Made by a program: the position numbers and the translations under genes
From: Microbispora catharanthi
GTDB taxonomy: Bacteria > Actinomycetota > Actinomycetes > Streptosporangiales > Streptosporangiaceae
NCBI RefSeq assembly: GCF_006334915.2
Contig: NZ_VDMA02000007.1
Coordinates: 1 to 64,000 of the forward strand
Length of the DNA: 64,000 nucleotides
Direction of reading: 5' to 3'
Notes under the pieces: generated by a model
The model's input: the letters and a program-made list of their open reading frames with translations, nothing else
Database searches by the model: none
What the model was told of the DNA's origin: nothing
In this document: one piece after another, positions 1 through 12,772 of the stretch
Layout of the letters: every line of letters begins with the position of its first letter
How positions within the stretch are numbered: position 1 is the stretch's first letter

Positions 1-267
1 TCAAAGGAATCCGTCACCGACACCACAAGAGTGCCGCTATGACGGGGTCATGCATGATTCATGCACTGGCTTTTAGCACACTGTTGAGTTCTCAAGAAAC
101 GGACGCGACCACCATCACCCGAAACCCCGCGAGGAGTCCCGAGATCCAGAGCGATGACTTCCGTTCGGCCGACTCTACGACGATCGCCGCACCGCAGACC
201 TGGATGGCCATACGATCTCGGCCGATGCTCTTGTTAGAGTGACCACCCCTCTCGGGGCAACCACTCC
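1..267 (-). other. Leader of a ribosomal RNA operon
   Basis: On the minus strand, positions 100-71 read as the GAGAACTCAACAGTGTGC type of box seen in actinobacterial 16S leaders, where boxA-like antitermination and RNase III processing signals lie. The 16S gene itself should start just beyond the left edge and run leftward; it is not in this window. No credible protein gene lies here. The orientation is supported by the two promoters upstream. The assignment as 16S leader rather than 16S-23S spacer rests on those promoters and on tyrS lying directly upstream. Confidence 0.7.
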
Positions 268-296
268 ATACTAAACCCTCGGCCGCTTCGCGTCAA
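268..296 (-). promoter_or_regulatory. Proximal rrn promoter
   Basis: The minus strand shows a -35 TTGACG at 296-291, a 17-base spacer and a -10 TAGTAT at 273-268, a near-consensus housekeeping sigma promoter. It faces the rRNA leader. A GC-rich hairpin (CCCC/GGGG at about 246-257) lies just downstream. Confidence 0.8.
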
Positions 297-427
297 ACCT
301 TTCGGTCTGGCCGCGCCACGAACGACCCGGACTCGACGCGGACGCCTCGTCTGGATGGTTGTCAGAGTGGCTTGCCCGTCGGGACCGGCCGCCTGTCGGC
401 GTCCCGCGCTCCCCGGGGGCGAAGAAA

Positions 428-456
428 ACATTAGGCAACGCCGACCCGGCCGTCAA
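428..456 (-). promoter_or_regulatory. Distal rrn promoter
   Basis: A second minus-strand promoter has -35 TTGACG at 456-451, a 17-base spacer and -10 TAATGT at 433-428. It has the same -35 hexamer and spacing as the proximal one, 160 bases away, so the rRNA operon has at least two tandem promoters. Nothing else is seen between 300 and 560. Confidence 0.75.
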
Positions 457-564
457 ATCACGCTGAGATGGCCGAAACCCTAGGTCAGACGGGCACTTCC
501 GGCGTCGGCCACCCTCCACGCCATGTGATTGTTACCTACGTCACAACAACTCTTGGCCATAAAA

Positions 565-595
565 CAGCCGCCCCGGTCCGGGACCGAGGCGGCTG
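565..595 (-). terminator. Terminator after tyrS
   Basis: An 8-bp CAGCCGCC/GGCGGCTG outer stem with a further GC-rich inner stem is followed on the minus strand by TTTT (564-561). It separates tyrS from the rRNA promoters downstream. Confidence 0.75.
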
Positions 596-637
596 CCCAG
601 TGCCATGGTCAGACAGCGCCGAAGCCAACGTGGCAGG

Positions 638-1942
638 TCAGGCGACCTCGACGCCGCCGACCGTCTTCTTGCCCCTGCGTAGCACGAGGAATCGGCCGTG
701 CAGCAGGTCGTCCGTCGAGGGCACGTACTCCTCGTCGGTGATCTTCGTGTTGTTCAGGTACGCGCCGCCCTCCTTGACGGCCCGGCGCGCCGCGGACTTC
801 GACTCCACCAGGCCGCTCTGCGCGAGCAGTTCGACGTACGGCGCCCCCAGGGCGGGCACGACCGCCTTGGGCACCTCGGCGAGCGCGGACTCCAGCGTGC
901 GGGCGTCGAGTTCGGCCAGCGAACCCTGCCCGAACAGGGCGCGCGAAGCGGCGATCACTCGGGCCAACTCGTCGGAACCGTGGACCAGAGTGGTCAGGTC
1001 CTCGGCCAGGGCGCGCTGCGCCTCGCGAGCCGCCGGCCGCTCGGCCACGGCCTTCTCCAGCTCGTCGATCTCCTCCCGCGTCCGGAAGGTGAAGACCTTG
1101 AGGAACCGCACCACGTCCCGGTCGTCGGCGTTCAGCCAGTACTGGTAGAACGCGTACGGCGAGGTCAGCGCGGGATCGAGCCAGACCGCGCCGCCGGCCG
1201 TCTTTCCGAATTTCGTGCCGTCGGCCTTGGTGATCAGCTTGCCGGTCAGCGCGTGGACATGAGCTCCCTCGACCCGGCGGATCAGGTCGACGCCCGCGGT
1301 GATGTTGCCCCACTGGTCGCTGCCGCCGAGCTGCAACGTGCATCCGTGCCGCCGGTGCAGCTCGAGGTAGTCGTTGGCCTGCAGGATCTGGTAGCTGAAC
1401 TCGGTGTAGCTGAGCCCCTCGCCGGCGAGCCGGGCGGAGACCGACTCCCTTGCCAGCATGCGGTTGACGGGGAAGTGCTTACCGACGTCCCGGAGGAAAT
1501 CGATCGCCGAAAGGTTCGCGGTCCAGTCGAGGTTGCTGACCAGCGTGGCCGCTGTCGGTCCCTCCTCGAAGGACAGGAACTTCTCGACCTGCACCCGAAT
1601 TCGTGCAACCCATTCGGCGACGATGTCGCTGGAGTTCAGCGCCCGCTCGGTGCTGCGGCCGCTCGGGTCGCCGATCAAACCGGTGGCCCCTCCGACCAGG
1701 CCGATGGGCCGGTGACCCGCCCGCTGGAAACGGGTCAAGATCAGCAGCGTGGCCAGGTTGCCCACGTGCAGCGAGGGTGCGGTCGGGTCGAAGCCCGCAT
1801 ATACGGTGATAGGACCGTCCGCCAGCGCCTTGCGCAGCGCGTCGATGTCGGTCGTCTGCGCGATCACGTCGCGCCACTCGAGCTCGTCGAGGATGTCAGC
1901 CATCTCCGACGTCGGCACGAGGTTGCCTGAAGTTGCGGTCAC
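638..1942 (-). CDS. tyrS: Tyrosyl-tRNA synthetase
   Basis: Charges tRNA-Tyr with tyrosine in the cytoplasm (class I aminoacyl-tRNA synthetase). The protein is 434 residues, usual for bacterial TyrS. The Rossmann catalytic domain is N-terminal with HVGN as the HIGH motif near residue 59. KFGKT serves as the KMSKS loop, and a C-terminal S4 RNA-binding domain contains YLNNTKI. The start shown is GTG at 1942, with no clear Shine-Dalgarno; an ATG 13 codons inside (1903) fits other TyrS N-termini equally well. It is a single gene, followed by its own terminator and then the rrn promoters. Confidence 0.95.
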   Translation of the reverse strand: MTATSGNLVPTSEMADILDELEWRDVIAQTTDIDALRKALADGPITVYAGFDPTAPSLHVGNLATLLILTRFQRAGHRPIGLVGGATGLIGDPSGRSTERALNSSDIVAEWVARIRVQVEKFLSFEEGPTAATLVSNLDWTANLSAIDFLRDVGKHFPVNRMLARESVSARLAGEGLSYTEFSYQILQANDYLELHRRHGCTLQLGGSDQWGNITAGVDLIRRVEGAHVHALTGKLITKADGTKFGKTAGGAVWLDPALTSPYAFYQYWLNADDRDVVRFLKVFTFRTREEIDELEKAVAERPAAREAQRALAEDLTTLVHGSDELARVIAASRALFGQGSLAELDARTLESALAEVPKAVVPALGAPYVELLAQSGLVESKSAARRAVKEGGAYLNNTKITDEEYVPSTDDLLHGRFLVLRRGKKTVGGVEVA

Positions 1943-1972
1943 GGTCGTGGCTTTCGCTTATCGATGGTGGAT

Positions 1973-1988
1973 GTACGGGCTTCCGTAC
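1973..1988. promoter_or_regulatory. Short inverted repeat between the glycosylase gene and tyrS
   Basis: GTACGG and CCGTAC flank a 4-base loop in the 92-base gap upstream of tyrS. It could be an operator for tyrS or a weak terminator of the gene upstream; the sequence does not decide. Confidence 0.3.
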
Positions 1989-2034
1989 AAGCCTGCCTGA
2001 TCACGGAACCTTATCGCCACTTCTTACCTGCGCG

Positions 2035-2718
2035 TCAGCTCGTGGCACGGCCTCGGCGCCGGGGAACGTGGGCGCGGTATGGCGAGACAGTGGGATCGCC
2101 GTCGATCCAGAACCTCCAGGGCGTCTCGGCGCCCGCCGACACGCCGGTGCGAGGACCTGTCCTGACCTGGCCGGACGGCACGGGCCGGCCCTCGTGCACC
2201 TGGATCGGCCCGCCCACGCAGCAGTCCGTTCCGTTGTGCTCCCGGACCAGGCCGAGCGCCACCGTGAGCCGGGCTGGTCCACGCGCGAGGTCGCGGTCCG
2301 GGACACGCCGCACCAACCCCTCCAGGTCCGGCCCGTCGGCGTGCGGCAGGCGCCGGATGCGCGCCGTGTGCACACCCGCGATCACTTCCCCGGCGCGTAA
2401 CAGGACGGCCGCGCCGGTGCCCGCGGGCATGCACACAAGATTGGCGCAAAAGTGCATGCCGTACGTGAAGTAGACGTAGAGGTGCCCCGGCGGCCCGAAC
2501 ATGACCGAGTTACGCGGCGTGCGCCCCCGGTAGGTGTGGGAGGCCGGGTCCTGCCCCGGTCCGCCGTACGCCTCGACCTCGCTCAGCCGAACCGCCACCG
2601 ACCCGTGCACGACCACGCGCCCGAGCAGGTCGGGCGCGACCACGTCGGAAGGACGGTCGAAGAAGTCGCGGCCGAGCGGGGCGCCCGCGACGTCCTCGAT
2701 CAGCTCTCGTTCGCCCAT
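2035..2718 (-). CDS. Alkyladenine (3-methyladenine) DNA glycosylase, AAG/Mpg family
   Basis: Base excision repair enzyme that removes 3-methyladenine, hypoxanthine and similar damaged purines from DNA. The 227-residue protein carries the AAG-fold signatures: LLGR near the N-terminus, the catalytic-region [18 protein letters not shown] and the YVYFTYGMH block. C-terminal residues match the family's variable end. The ATG at 2718 overlaps the end of argH by 19 bases, so translation is coupled to the arginine genes. This neighbourhood is common in actinobacteria and need not imply a functional link to arginine. Confidence 0.92.
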   Translation of the reverse strand: MGERELIEDVAGAPLGRDFFDRPSDVVAPDLLGRVVVHGSVAVRLSEVEAYGGPGQDPASHTYRGRTPRNSVMFGPPGHLYVYFTYGMHFCANLVCMPAGTGAAVLLRAGEVIAGVHTARIRRLPHADGPDLEGLVRRVPDRDLARGPARLTVALGLVREHNGTDCCVGGPIQVHEGRPVPSGQVRTGPRTGVSAGAETPWRFWIDGDPTVSPYRAHVPRRRGRATS

Positions 2719-4130
2719 GCCGCCTGACCGTCGACGACGTCCCGGAGGTTCGCGATCTGGTCGCGGACCCGGTCGGGCGCGGTGCCGCCGAAGGCGCTGC
2801 GGGCGGCCAGCGCGCCGTGCACGTTCAGCACGTCACGGACGCTCGCACCGGTCGCGTCGACGGCGAAGTGCGGCGAGACCTTGGCCAGCTCGTCGTCGGT
2901 GAGTTCACCGAGGTCCTTGTCGTTCACCTGGCACCACACCACCAGGTGGCCGACGGCCTCGTGCGCCTCGCGGAACGGCACCCCGCGGCGGACCAGCAGT
3001 TCGGCGAGGTCGGTGGCCAGGGCGAAGCCGTCGGGCGCGCTCGCCTCCAACTTGGCCTTGTTCACACGCATCGTGGAGACCATGCCCGACACGGCGGGAA
3101 GCACCAGGAGCAGGGTGTCGACCGCGTCGAACACCGGCTCCTTGTCCTCCTGCAGGTCGCGGTTGTAGGTGAGCGGCAGGCCCTTGAGGGTCGTCAGAAG
3201 CGACATCAGCGAACCGATCAGCCGGCCGCTCTTGCCCCTGGCCAGCTCGGCCACGTCAGGGTTCTTCTTCTGCGGCATGATCGACGAACCGGTGGAATAG
3301 GCGTCGTCCACCTCGATCCACCGGAACTCCTGCGAAGCCCACAGCACGATCTCCTCGCCGAGCCGCGAGATGTGCACACCGATCAGCGCCGCGCAGAACA
3401 GGAACTCGGCCGCGAAATCGCGGTCGGCGACCGCGTCCATCGAGTTCGGCGCGGGAGCGTCGAACCCGAGTTCGGCGGCGACGGCGGCGGGATCGAGCGG
3501 CAGGGAGGACCCGGCCAGCGCGCCCGAGCCGAGCGGCGAGACCGCCGCGCGCCTGTCCCAGTCCCGGAGGCGGTCCACGTCCCTGGTGAGCGCGTGGACG
3601 TGGGCCAGAAGCTGGTGGCCGAACGACACGGGCTGGGCGTGCTGCAGGTGCGTCATGCCAGGGGCGGCGACGTCGGCGTTCTCCTCGGCCTGGCTGATCA
3701 GCGCCGTCTCCAGCTCGACAAGCCGGGAGACGATCATGCGGACGTGGTCACGCAGGTAGAGGCGCAGGTCGGTGGCGATCTGGTCGTTGCGGCTGCGGCC
3801 GGCGCGGAGTTTGCCGCCCAGCGAGCCGAGCCGTTCGAGCAGGCCGCGCTCCAGCGCCGTGTGCACGTCCTCGTCGGCCACGGTGGGGCGGAACTCCCCC
3901 TTGCGGCACGCCTGGTCGAGGTCGTCGAGCGCGCCCAGCATGCGGTCGAGCTCCTCCTGCGTCAGCAGCCCGGCGCGGTGCAGCACGCGCGCGTGCGCGC
4001 GCGAGGCCAGCAGATCGTACGGCGCGAGCCGCCAGTCGAACTGCACGCTCACCGACAGGCGCGTGAGGGCGTCCGCGGGTCCCCCCTCGAACCTGCCACC
4101 CCAGAGCCGCATCGGCTTGTTGTCCGCCAC
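2700..4130 (-). CDS. argH: Argininosuccinate lyase
   Basis: Last step of arginine synthesis: splits argininosuccinate into arginine and fumarate. The 476-residue protein belongs to the fumarase/aspartase superfamily. It shows the signature [12 protein letters not shown] with the flexible catalytic-serine loop, RSRNDQ near the N-terminus and the [16 protein letters not shown] block. The start chosen is GTG at 4130 because GGAGGGA lies about 8 bases upstream and homologues begin close to MRLWGGRF. The longer open frame to 4262 has no ribosome site. The intact partner gene argG, normally just upstream, is missing (see the remnant at 4349-4524). Weak promoter-like sequence exists in 4131-4300 but nothing decisive. 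Confidence 0.95.
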   Translation of the reverse strand: MADNKPMRLWGGRFEGGPADALTRLSVSVQFDWRLAPYDLLASRAHARVLHRAGLLTQEELDRMLGALDDLDQACRKGEFRPTVADEDVHTALERGLLERLGSLGGKLRAGRSRNDQIATDLRLYLRDHVRMIVSRLVELETALISQAEENADVAAPGMTHLQHAQPVSFGHQLLAHVHALTRDVDRLRDWDRRAAVSPLGSGALAGSSLPLDPAAVAAELGFDAPAPNSMDAVADRDFAAEFLFCAALIGVHISRLGEEIVLWASQEFRWIEVDDAYSTGSSIMPQKKNPDVAELARGKSGRLIGSLMSLLTTLKGLPLTYNRDLQEDKEPVFDAVDTLLLVLPAVSGMVSTMRVNKAKLEASAPDGFALATDLAELLVRRGVPFREAHEAVGHLVVWCQVNDKDLGELTDDELAKVSPHFAVDATGASVRDVLNVHGALAARSAFGGTAPDRVRDQIANLRDVVDGQAAWANES

Positions 4131-4304
4131 CGTCTTCTCCCTCCGATATTCAAGTCCCTGCAGAAAAGATGACCGTGCGCCGTTCCCGCCCGGGGCCGTC
4201 ATATGGAGATCCTTGCGCCTTCTCCGGTTTTCTCGGATGAACCTTCGGCGCGAATCCTTCACGCGGATCCTTCTGCGGGACTAATCCGCGACCTTAGCCG
4301 ACGG

Positions 4305-4336
4305 ACGCCCCGGTCCCTGCACCGGAACCGGGGCGT
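4305..4336 (-). terminator. Hairpin downstream of the argG remnant
   Basis: ACGCCCCGG and CCGGGGCGT form a strong stem. There is no T-run on the minus strand. It lies between the decayed argG and argH, so argH may be transcribed separately from argCJBDFR. Confidence 0.5.
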
Positions 4337-4348
4337 ATGCCGGGTGGA

Positions 4349-4524
4349 TCAGGCCTGGCGGGCGTCCCGCGCGGCCGCGATTTCCTTGTGGTCCATCGAG
4401 TACGGCGATCTCCTGCTGACGTCGATCGGCAGGGCCTTCTCCGACGGCCTGCGCGCCGGCCCTCCCGATGAGGCAGGAGATGGCCACCGACGTGCCGAGT
4501 CCGCCCGCGAGTGGGCCCGGCACG
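4349..4524 (-). pseudogene. argG: Remnant of argininosuccinate synthase
   Basis: Directly after the argR stop, one minus-strand frame reads AGGLGTSVAIS-L. This resembles the ArgG PP-loop (SGGLDTSVAIS), but with the motif Asp changed to Gly. About 60 bases on, another frame reads EKALPIDVSRRSPYSMD, which matches the internal EEK-LPI...SPYSIDQN segment of ArgG. That frame ends with KEIAAARDARQA and TGA at 4351-4349, like the ArgG C-terminus (KIAARRD...). Three ArgG pieces in order within 176 bases, where argG belongs in the argCJBDFRGH order, indicate large internal deletions plus a frameshift. The 87-codon open frame over it (4281-4544) is not a real gene. Confidence 0.75.
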
Positions 4525-7292
<2,768 letters not shown>

Positions 7293-7296
<4 letters not shown>

Positions 7297-8246
7297 CTGG
7301 CACCCTCCCCGTTCACGGCGCCGTCCGCCGTCGTTCCGATCCCGCCTCGCACCGGCGGGACGGCGTCGTCGGGCTCGACCATCGTCCCGATGCCCTCGTC
7401 GGTGAAGACCTCCAGCAGCAGCGCGTGCGGCACCCGCCCGTCGAGTACGTGGGCCTGTGGGACGCCTCCGCGCACGGCTGCCAGACATGCCTCCATCTTC
7501 GGCACCATGCCACTGGACAGCGAAGGCAGCAACGCGGCGAGCTCGGACGCGCCGATACGGCTGACGACCTCCTCACTGTTGGGCCAGTCGGCGTACAGCC
7601 CCTCGACGTCGGTGAGGACGATGAGCTTCGACGCCTGGAGCGCCACGGCGAGAGCGGCTGCGGCGGTGTCGGCGTTGACGTTGTAGATCCCGCCGTCCTC
7701 CCCACGGGCCACGGACGACACCACCGGGATGCGGCCGTCGTCCAGCAGGGCCCGCACGGCGCCGGCCTCGACCCGGACGATCTCTCCAACCTGGCCGATG
7801 TCGACCTTGACGCCGTCCACGACGACGTGCTTGCGCTCGGCGGTGAACAGGTGGGCGTCCTCGCCGGACATGCCGACAGCGAACGGCCCGTGCCCGTTGA
7901 TCAGTCCGACCACGTCGCGGTTGACCTGGCCGACCAGGACCATCCGGACGACCTGCATCGCCTCGGGTGTGGTCACCCGCAGCCCGGACACGAAGTGGCT
8001 GTCGATCCCGAGCAGATCGAGATGCGACTGGATCTGCGGGCCGCCGCCGTGCACGATCACCGGCCGCAGGCCGGCGTAGCGCAGGAACACCACGTCGGCC
8101 GCGAACTTGGCCCGCAGGTGCTCCTCCGTCATCGCGTTGCCGCCGTACTTGATGACGACGGTCGCGCCGTGGAAGCGCGCGAGCCAGGGCAGCGCCTCGA
8201 TCAGGGTGTGCGCCTTGTCCAGGGCGCCGTTCCGCCTGACGTTCAT
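7293..8246 (-). CDS. argB: Acetylglutamate kinase
   Basis: Phosphorylates N-acetylglutamate, usually the feedback-controlled step of arginine synthesis. The 317-residue protein has the amino-acid kinase fold: KYGGNAM for phosphate binding, VHGGGPQI for substrate, and [12 protein letters not shown] plus LTDVEGLY for ATP. The start ATG at 8246 overlaps the argJ stop (ATGA). The extended C-terminal region is consistent with arginine-sensitive, hexameric enzymes, but sensitivity cannot be read from the sequence. Confidence 0.96.
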
Positions 8247-9397
8247 GACGAGTACGCCGAGTTCTCGTGCACGTAGGCCGCCGTGAGGTCCGTGGTGTGC
8301 ACGGTCGCGGTGTGCGGGCCGGCGGACAGGTCGATGGTGATGGTCACGTCGCGGGGCCGCAGGTCGACCTTGGCGCGGTCGTCTCCCGCCGCGCCGCCGC
8401 GGCAGATCCAGATGCCGTTGACCGCCACGTTGACACGCTCGGCGTCGAACACGGCGTCGGTGGTGCCGACCGCGCTGACCACCCGGCCCCAGTTGGGGTC
8501 CTCGCCGTGGATCGCGCACTTGAGCAGGTTCGAGCGGGCGACCGAACGGCCCACCGCCACCGCGTCCTCCTCCGACGCCGCGCCGACGACCTCGATGGAG
8601 ATCGCCTTCGAGGCGCCCTCGGCGTCGACCAGAAGCTGCCGGGCAAGGTCCGCGCAGACGGCGGTGACGACCTTCTCGAACTCGGCGAGGTCGGGGCGCA
8701 CGCCCGACGCTCCGCTCGCGAGCAGCAGCACGGTGTCGTTGGTCGACATGCAGCCGTCGGTGTCGAGCCGGTCGAACGTCACGGAGGTCGCCCTGCGCAG
8801 CACCGTGTCGAGTTCCTCGGACGTGAGGTCGGCGTCGGTGGTCAGCACGCACAACATCGTGGCGAGCGCGGGCGCGAGCATCCCCGCGCCCTTGGCCATG
8901 CCGCCCACCATGTAGCCGTTCTCGCCGCGGCGGAAGGAGATCTTGCTGACGGTGTCGGTGGTCCGGATCGCGTCGGCCGCCGCCAGGCCGCCGTCACGGC
9001 TGAGCTGGGCGGCCGCGGTCCCCACGCCGCCGAGCAGCGCGTCCATCGGCAGCCGCTCGCCGATCAGTCCGGTGGAGCAGACCGCGATCTCCGCCGCGGA
9101 GTCGTCCAGGACCTCCGCCACCTTCTCGGCGGTGGCGTGGGTGTCCTGGAAGCCCAGCGGGCCGGTGCAGGCGTTGGCGCCGCCGGAGTTGAGGACGACG
9201 GCCCTCACCCGGCCGCCGCCGAGGACCTGAGCCGACCACAGGACGGGCGCGGCCTTGAAGCGGTTGCGGGTGAAGACGCCGGCCGCGGCACGTGAGGGGC
9301 CGTCGTTGACGACCAGGGCCAGGTCGCGGGCGCCGCCGCTCTTGATTCCGGCGGCGACTCCTGCGGCGCGGAAGCCCAGCGGTGCGGTCACGCTCAT
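8243..9397 (-). CDS. argJ: Bifunctional ornithine acetyltransferase / N-acetylglutamate synthase
   Basis: Recycles the acetyl group from N-acetylornithine to glutamate and can use acetyl-CoA. The 384-residue precursor is autocleaved between Ala179 and Thr180 in the conserved [14 protein letters not shown] block; the new N-terminal Thr is the nucleophile. TDTVSK and DPNWGR motifs are also present. The ATG at 9397 lies 28 bases after argC. With argJ present the pathway is the cyclic (acetyl-recycling) type. Confidence 0.96.
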   Translation of the reverse strand: MSVTAPLGFRAAGVAAGIKSGGARDLALVVNDGPSRAAAGVFTRNRFKAAPVLWSAQVLGGGRVRAVVLNSGGANACTGPLGFQDTHATAEKVAEVLDDSAAEIAVCSTGLIGERLPMDALLGGVGTAAAQLSRDGGLAAADAIRTTDTVSKISFRRGENGYMVGGMAKGAGMLAPALATMLCVLTTDADLTSEELDTVLRRATSVTFDRLDTDGCMSTNDTVLLLASGASGVRPDLAEFEKVVTAVCADLARQLLVDAEGASKAISIEVVGAASEEDAVAVGRSVARSNLLKCAIHGEDPNWGRVVSAVGTTDAVFDAERVNVAVNGIWICRGGAAGDDRAKVDLRPRDVTITIDLSAGPHTATVHTTDLTAAYVHENSAYSS

Positions 9398-9425
9398 GCG
9401 CGCTCCTCACAGGGGACGATCTTGA

Positions 9426-10496
<1,071 letters not shown>

Positions 10497-10518
10497 TCAT
10501 GTTCTTGCTGGTGTAGAG

Positions 10519-10547
10519 AGTATGCATCGCAAAGCATGAGCATGCAA
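10519..10547 (-). promoter_or_regulatory. argC operon promoter
   Basis: On the minus strand, -35 TTGCAT at 10547-10542, a 17-base spacer and -10 CATACT at 10524-10519. The hexamers are embedded in TGCAT repeats, so an ArgR bound there would block polymerase. Confidence 0.55.
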
Positions 10548-10581
10548 GCAGCGTTCCGAAGGATGGACATCTAGCCGACGT

Positions 10582-10595
10582 ACCTACCGGTCGGT
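10582..10595. promoter_or_regulatory. TetR-type operator upstream of the acyl-CoA synthetase gene
   Basis: ACC-T-ACCGGT-C-GGT is an imperfect palindrome of the ACCnACCGGTnGGT form often bound by TetR-family regulators of fatty-acid or CoA-ester genes. It lies 45 bases before the acyl-CoA synthetase start and within the divergent interval with argC. No tetR gene is adjacent. Confidence 0.45.
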
Positions 10596-10640
10596 ATCGT
10601 GAAACCTCCGGTTAACGAACGAATCCGGGAGTGCGCCAGC

Positions 10641-12296
10641 ATGACGATCACGAACGAACAGGTCCAGGCCCAGCTCACGGCGCCCGGGCAGCTCTTCGAG
10701 ATGGAAGAGGTCGAGGTCGGCGGTCACAAGATCCGGGCGTGGAAGCACGCTCCGGCGTCCTTCCGGGCCCTCCTGGAGATCACCCGGTTTCACGGGGACA
10801 AGGTGTTCGTCGTCTACGAGGACGAGCGCATCACATACGAGGAGCACTTCCGGCTGGCCGCGACGCTCGCCAACCGCCTGGTGGACGACTACGGCGTGCG
10901 CAAGGGCGACCGCGTCGCCGTGGCCATGCGCAACTACCCCGAGTGGATCGTCTCCTTCTCCGCCGTGCTCGCCGCCGGGGCGGTGGCCGTGCCGCTCAAC
11001 GCCTGGTGGACCGAGCAGGAGCTGGACTACGGCCTGAGCGACTCCGGCGCCAAGGTCGTGATCGCCGACGGCGAGCGCGCCGCCCGGATGGCCGGCAGCG
11101 GCCTGCCCATGATCGTCACCCGCGGCGAGGGGGCCAACTGGGCCGAGGTCCTCGGCGAGGTCCGCGCCGACGTGACGCTGCCGCAGGTCGAGGTCGGCCC
11201 CGACGACCCTGCCACGATCTTCTACACCTCCGGCACCACGGGCAGGTCCAAGGGCGCCCTCGGCAGCCACCGCAACCTCGGCCAGGCGCCGATGACCGTC
11301 GCGTACGCGATGATGCGCACGGTGGCGATGGCCGGCAGGGACGTGGCCGCGGCGGCGGAAAAGCGCAGGATCACCCTGCTGACCGTGCCCCTCTTCCACG
11401 TCACCGGGTGCTTCGCCGTACTGATGACCACGATGTTCAGCGGCGGCGGGCTCGTGCTGATGTACAAGTGGGACCCCAAGCGGGCCCTGGAGCTCATCGA
11501 GCGCGAGAAGGTCACCGTGATGAGCGGTGTGCCGACCAACGCTTGGCAGCTGCTGTCGCACCCGGACCTGGACAAGCACGACATCTCCTCGCTCGGCTCC
11601 GTCTCGTACGGCGGCGCCCCGGCCCCGCCGAAGCTGCTGGAGCGGATCACCGAGTCGCTCCCCAACCGCACGCCCGCCAACGGCTACGGCATGACCGAGA
11701 CGACGGCGCTCGCGATCTACAACAGCGGCGGGGACTACCTGGCCAAGCCCGACAGCATCGGGCTGCCGCTCGCCGTCGTGGACGTCAAGGTCTGCGACCC
11801 GCTCGGCGCCGAGCTGCCGCCCGGCGAGGTCGGTGAGCTGTGCATGCGCGGGCCCATTGTGATCATGGGCTACTGGAACCGCCCGCAGGCCACGGCGGAG
11901 ACGTTCGTGGACGGCTGGCTGCACACGGGCGACCTGGCCCGCATCGACGAGGACGGCTACGTCTACATCGTCGACCGCGCCAAGGACATGGTCATCAGGG
12001 GCGGCGAGAACGTCTACTGCGCCGAAGTCGAGGCCGCCCTGTTCGAGCACCCCGCGGTGGACGACGCGGCCGTGATCGGCATCCCGGACGACGAGCTGGG
12101 CGAGCAGGTCGGCGCGGTCGTACGGCTCCAGCAGGGCGCCGGCGCCACCGGCGAGGAGCTCCAGGAGTTCCTGCGCGGCCGCATCGCGGCGTTCAAGGTG
12201 CCGGTGCGGTTCTGGTTCAGGGAGGCAGAACTGCCGCGCAACCCCGGCGGCAAGGTGCTCAAGACCCACCTGCGCAAGGAGACGCTGGGCCTCTGA
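10641..12296 (+). CDS. Acyl-CoA synthetase (AMP-forming ligase)
   Basis: Member of the adenylate-forming superfamily that activates a carboxylic acid as acyl-AMP and transfers it to CoA. The 551-residue protein has the P-loop TSGTTGRSKG near residue 195, YGMTETT, the TGDLARIDEDGY hinge region, and the C-terminal catalytic Lys in NPGGKVLK. The start ATG at 10641 has GGGAG 8 bases upstream; the longer frame from 10599 has none. The substrate is unknown; the VPTNAW and VPLFHVTG blocks fit medium or long-chain fatty acyl-CoA ligases. It may be co-transcribed with nothing else, since a hairpin follows. Confidence 0.9.
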   Translation: MTITNEQVQAQLTAPGQLFEMEEVEVGGHKIRAWKHAPASFRALLEITRFHGDKVFVVYEDERITYEEHFRLAATLANRLVDDYGVRKGDRVAVAMRNYPEWIVSFSAVLAAGAVAVPLNAWWTEQELDYGLSDSGAKVVIADGERAARMAGSGLPMIVTRGEGANWAEVLGEVRADVTLPQVEVGPDDPATIFYTSGTTGRSKGALGSHRNLGQAPMTVAYAMMRTVAMAGRDVAAAAEKRRITLLTVPLFHVTGCFAVLMTTMFSGGGLVLMYKWDPKRALELIEREKVTVMSGVPTNAWQLLSHPDLDKHDISSLGSVSYGGAPAPPKLLERITESLPNRTPANGYGMTETTALAIYNSGGDYLAKPDSIGLPLAVVDVKVCDPLGAELPPGEVGELCMRGPIVIMGYWNRPQATAETFVDGWLHTGDLARIDEDGYVYIVDRAKDMVIRGGENVYCAEVEAALFEHPAVDDAAVIGIPDDELGEQVGAVVRLQQGAGATGEELQEFLRGRIAAFKVPVRFWFREAELPRNPGGKVLKTHLRKETLGL

Positions 12297-12301
12297 AAGA
12301 T

Positions 12302-12330
12302 CGCGGGAGGGGCACGGGTTACCTCCCGCG
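12302..12330 (+). terminator. Hairpin after the acyl-CoA synthetase gene
   Basis: CGCGGGAGG and CCTCCCGCG form a 9-bp stem with an 11-base loop just after the stop codon. There is no T-run. Confidence 0.5.
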
Positions 12331-12402
12331 TAATCGCCTCTCCTCGGGGCTCCGTGACACCGTTCACCTGTCACACGGAAGACATCCCCGAAGGAGTGGA
12401 CA

Positions 12403-12768
12403 ATGACCGACTACACCGCCCTGGCCGAGCGTTACATCGCCGCCTGGAACGAGCGCGACGCCGACGCCAGGGCGAAGGCGGTGGCGGAGCTGTGGACCGA
12501 GGACGGCGGCTACACCGACCCGCTGGCCGCCGTCACCGGGCACGAGGGGATCGCCGCGGTGATCGCCGGAGCGCAGGAGATGTTCCCCGGGTTCGTGTTC
12601 GCCTTGGGCGGGCCCGTGGACGGCCACCGCGACATCGCGCGCTTCACCTGGCACCTCGGCCCGGAAGGCGCCGCCGAGCCCGTAGTGATCGGCTTCGACG
12701 TCATGGCGCTCGCCGAGGACGGCCGGATCCGTAACGTGTACGGCTTCCTCGACAAGGTCCCCGCCTGA
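12403..12768 (+). CDS. SnoaL-like / NTF2-fold protein
   Basis: A small 121-residue protein of the NTF2-like fold. ERYIAAWNERD at the start, LWTEDGGYTDPL and the C-terminal VYGFLDKVP are typical of SnoaL-like proteins. These range from polyketide cyclases to small-molecule isomerases and proteins of unknown role. AAGGAGTG precedes the ATG with ideal spacing. Its stop lies 4 bases from the stop of the convergent serine hydrolase. No substrate can be proposed from the neighbourhood. Confidence 0.85.
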   Translation: MTDYTALAERYIAAWNERDADARAKAVAELWTEDGGYTDPLAAVTGHEGIAAVIAGAQEMFPGFVFALGGPVDGHRDIARFTWHLGPEGAAEPVVIGFDVMALAEDGRIRNVYGFLDKVPA

Positions 12769-12772
12769 TCGG

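Noticed and set aside
39-242. A 67-codon plus-strand frame at the left edge
   Set aside because: It lies opposite the rRNA leader, has no ribosome site and no similarity I recognise.
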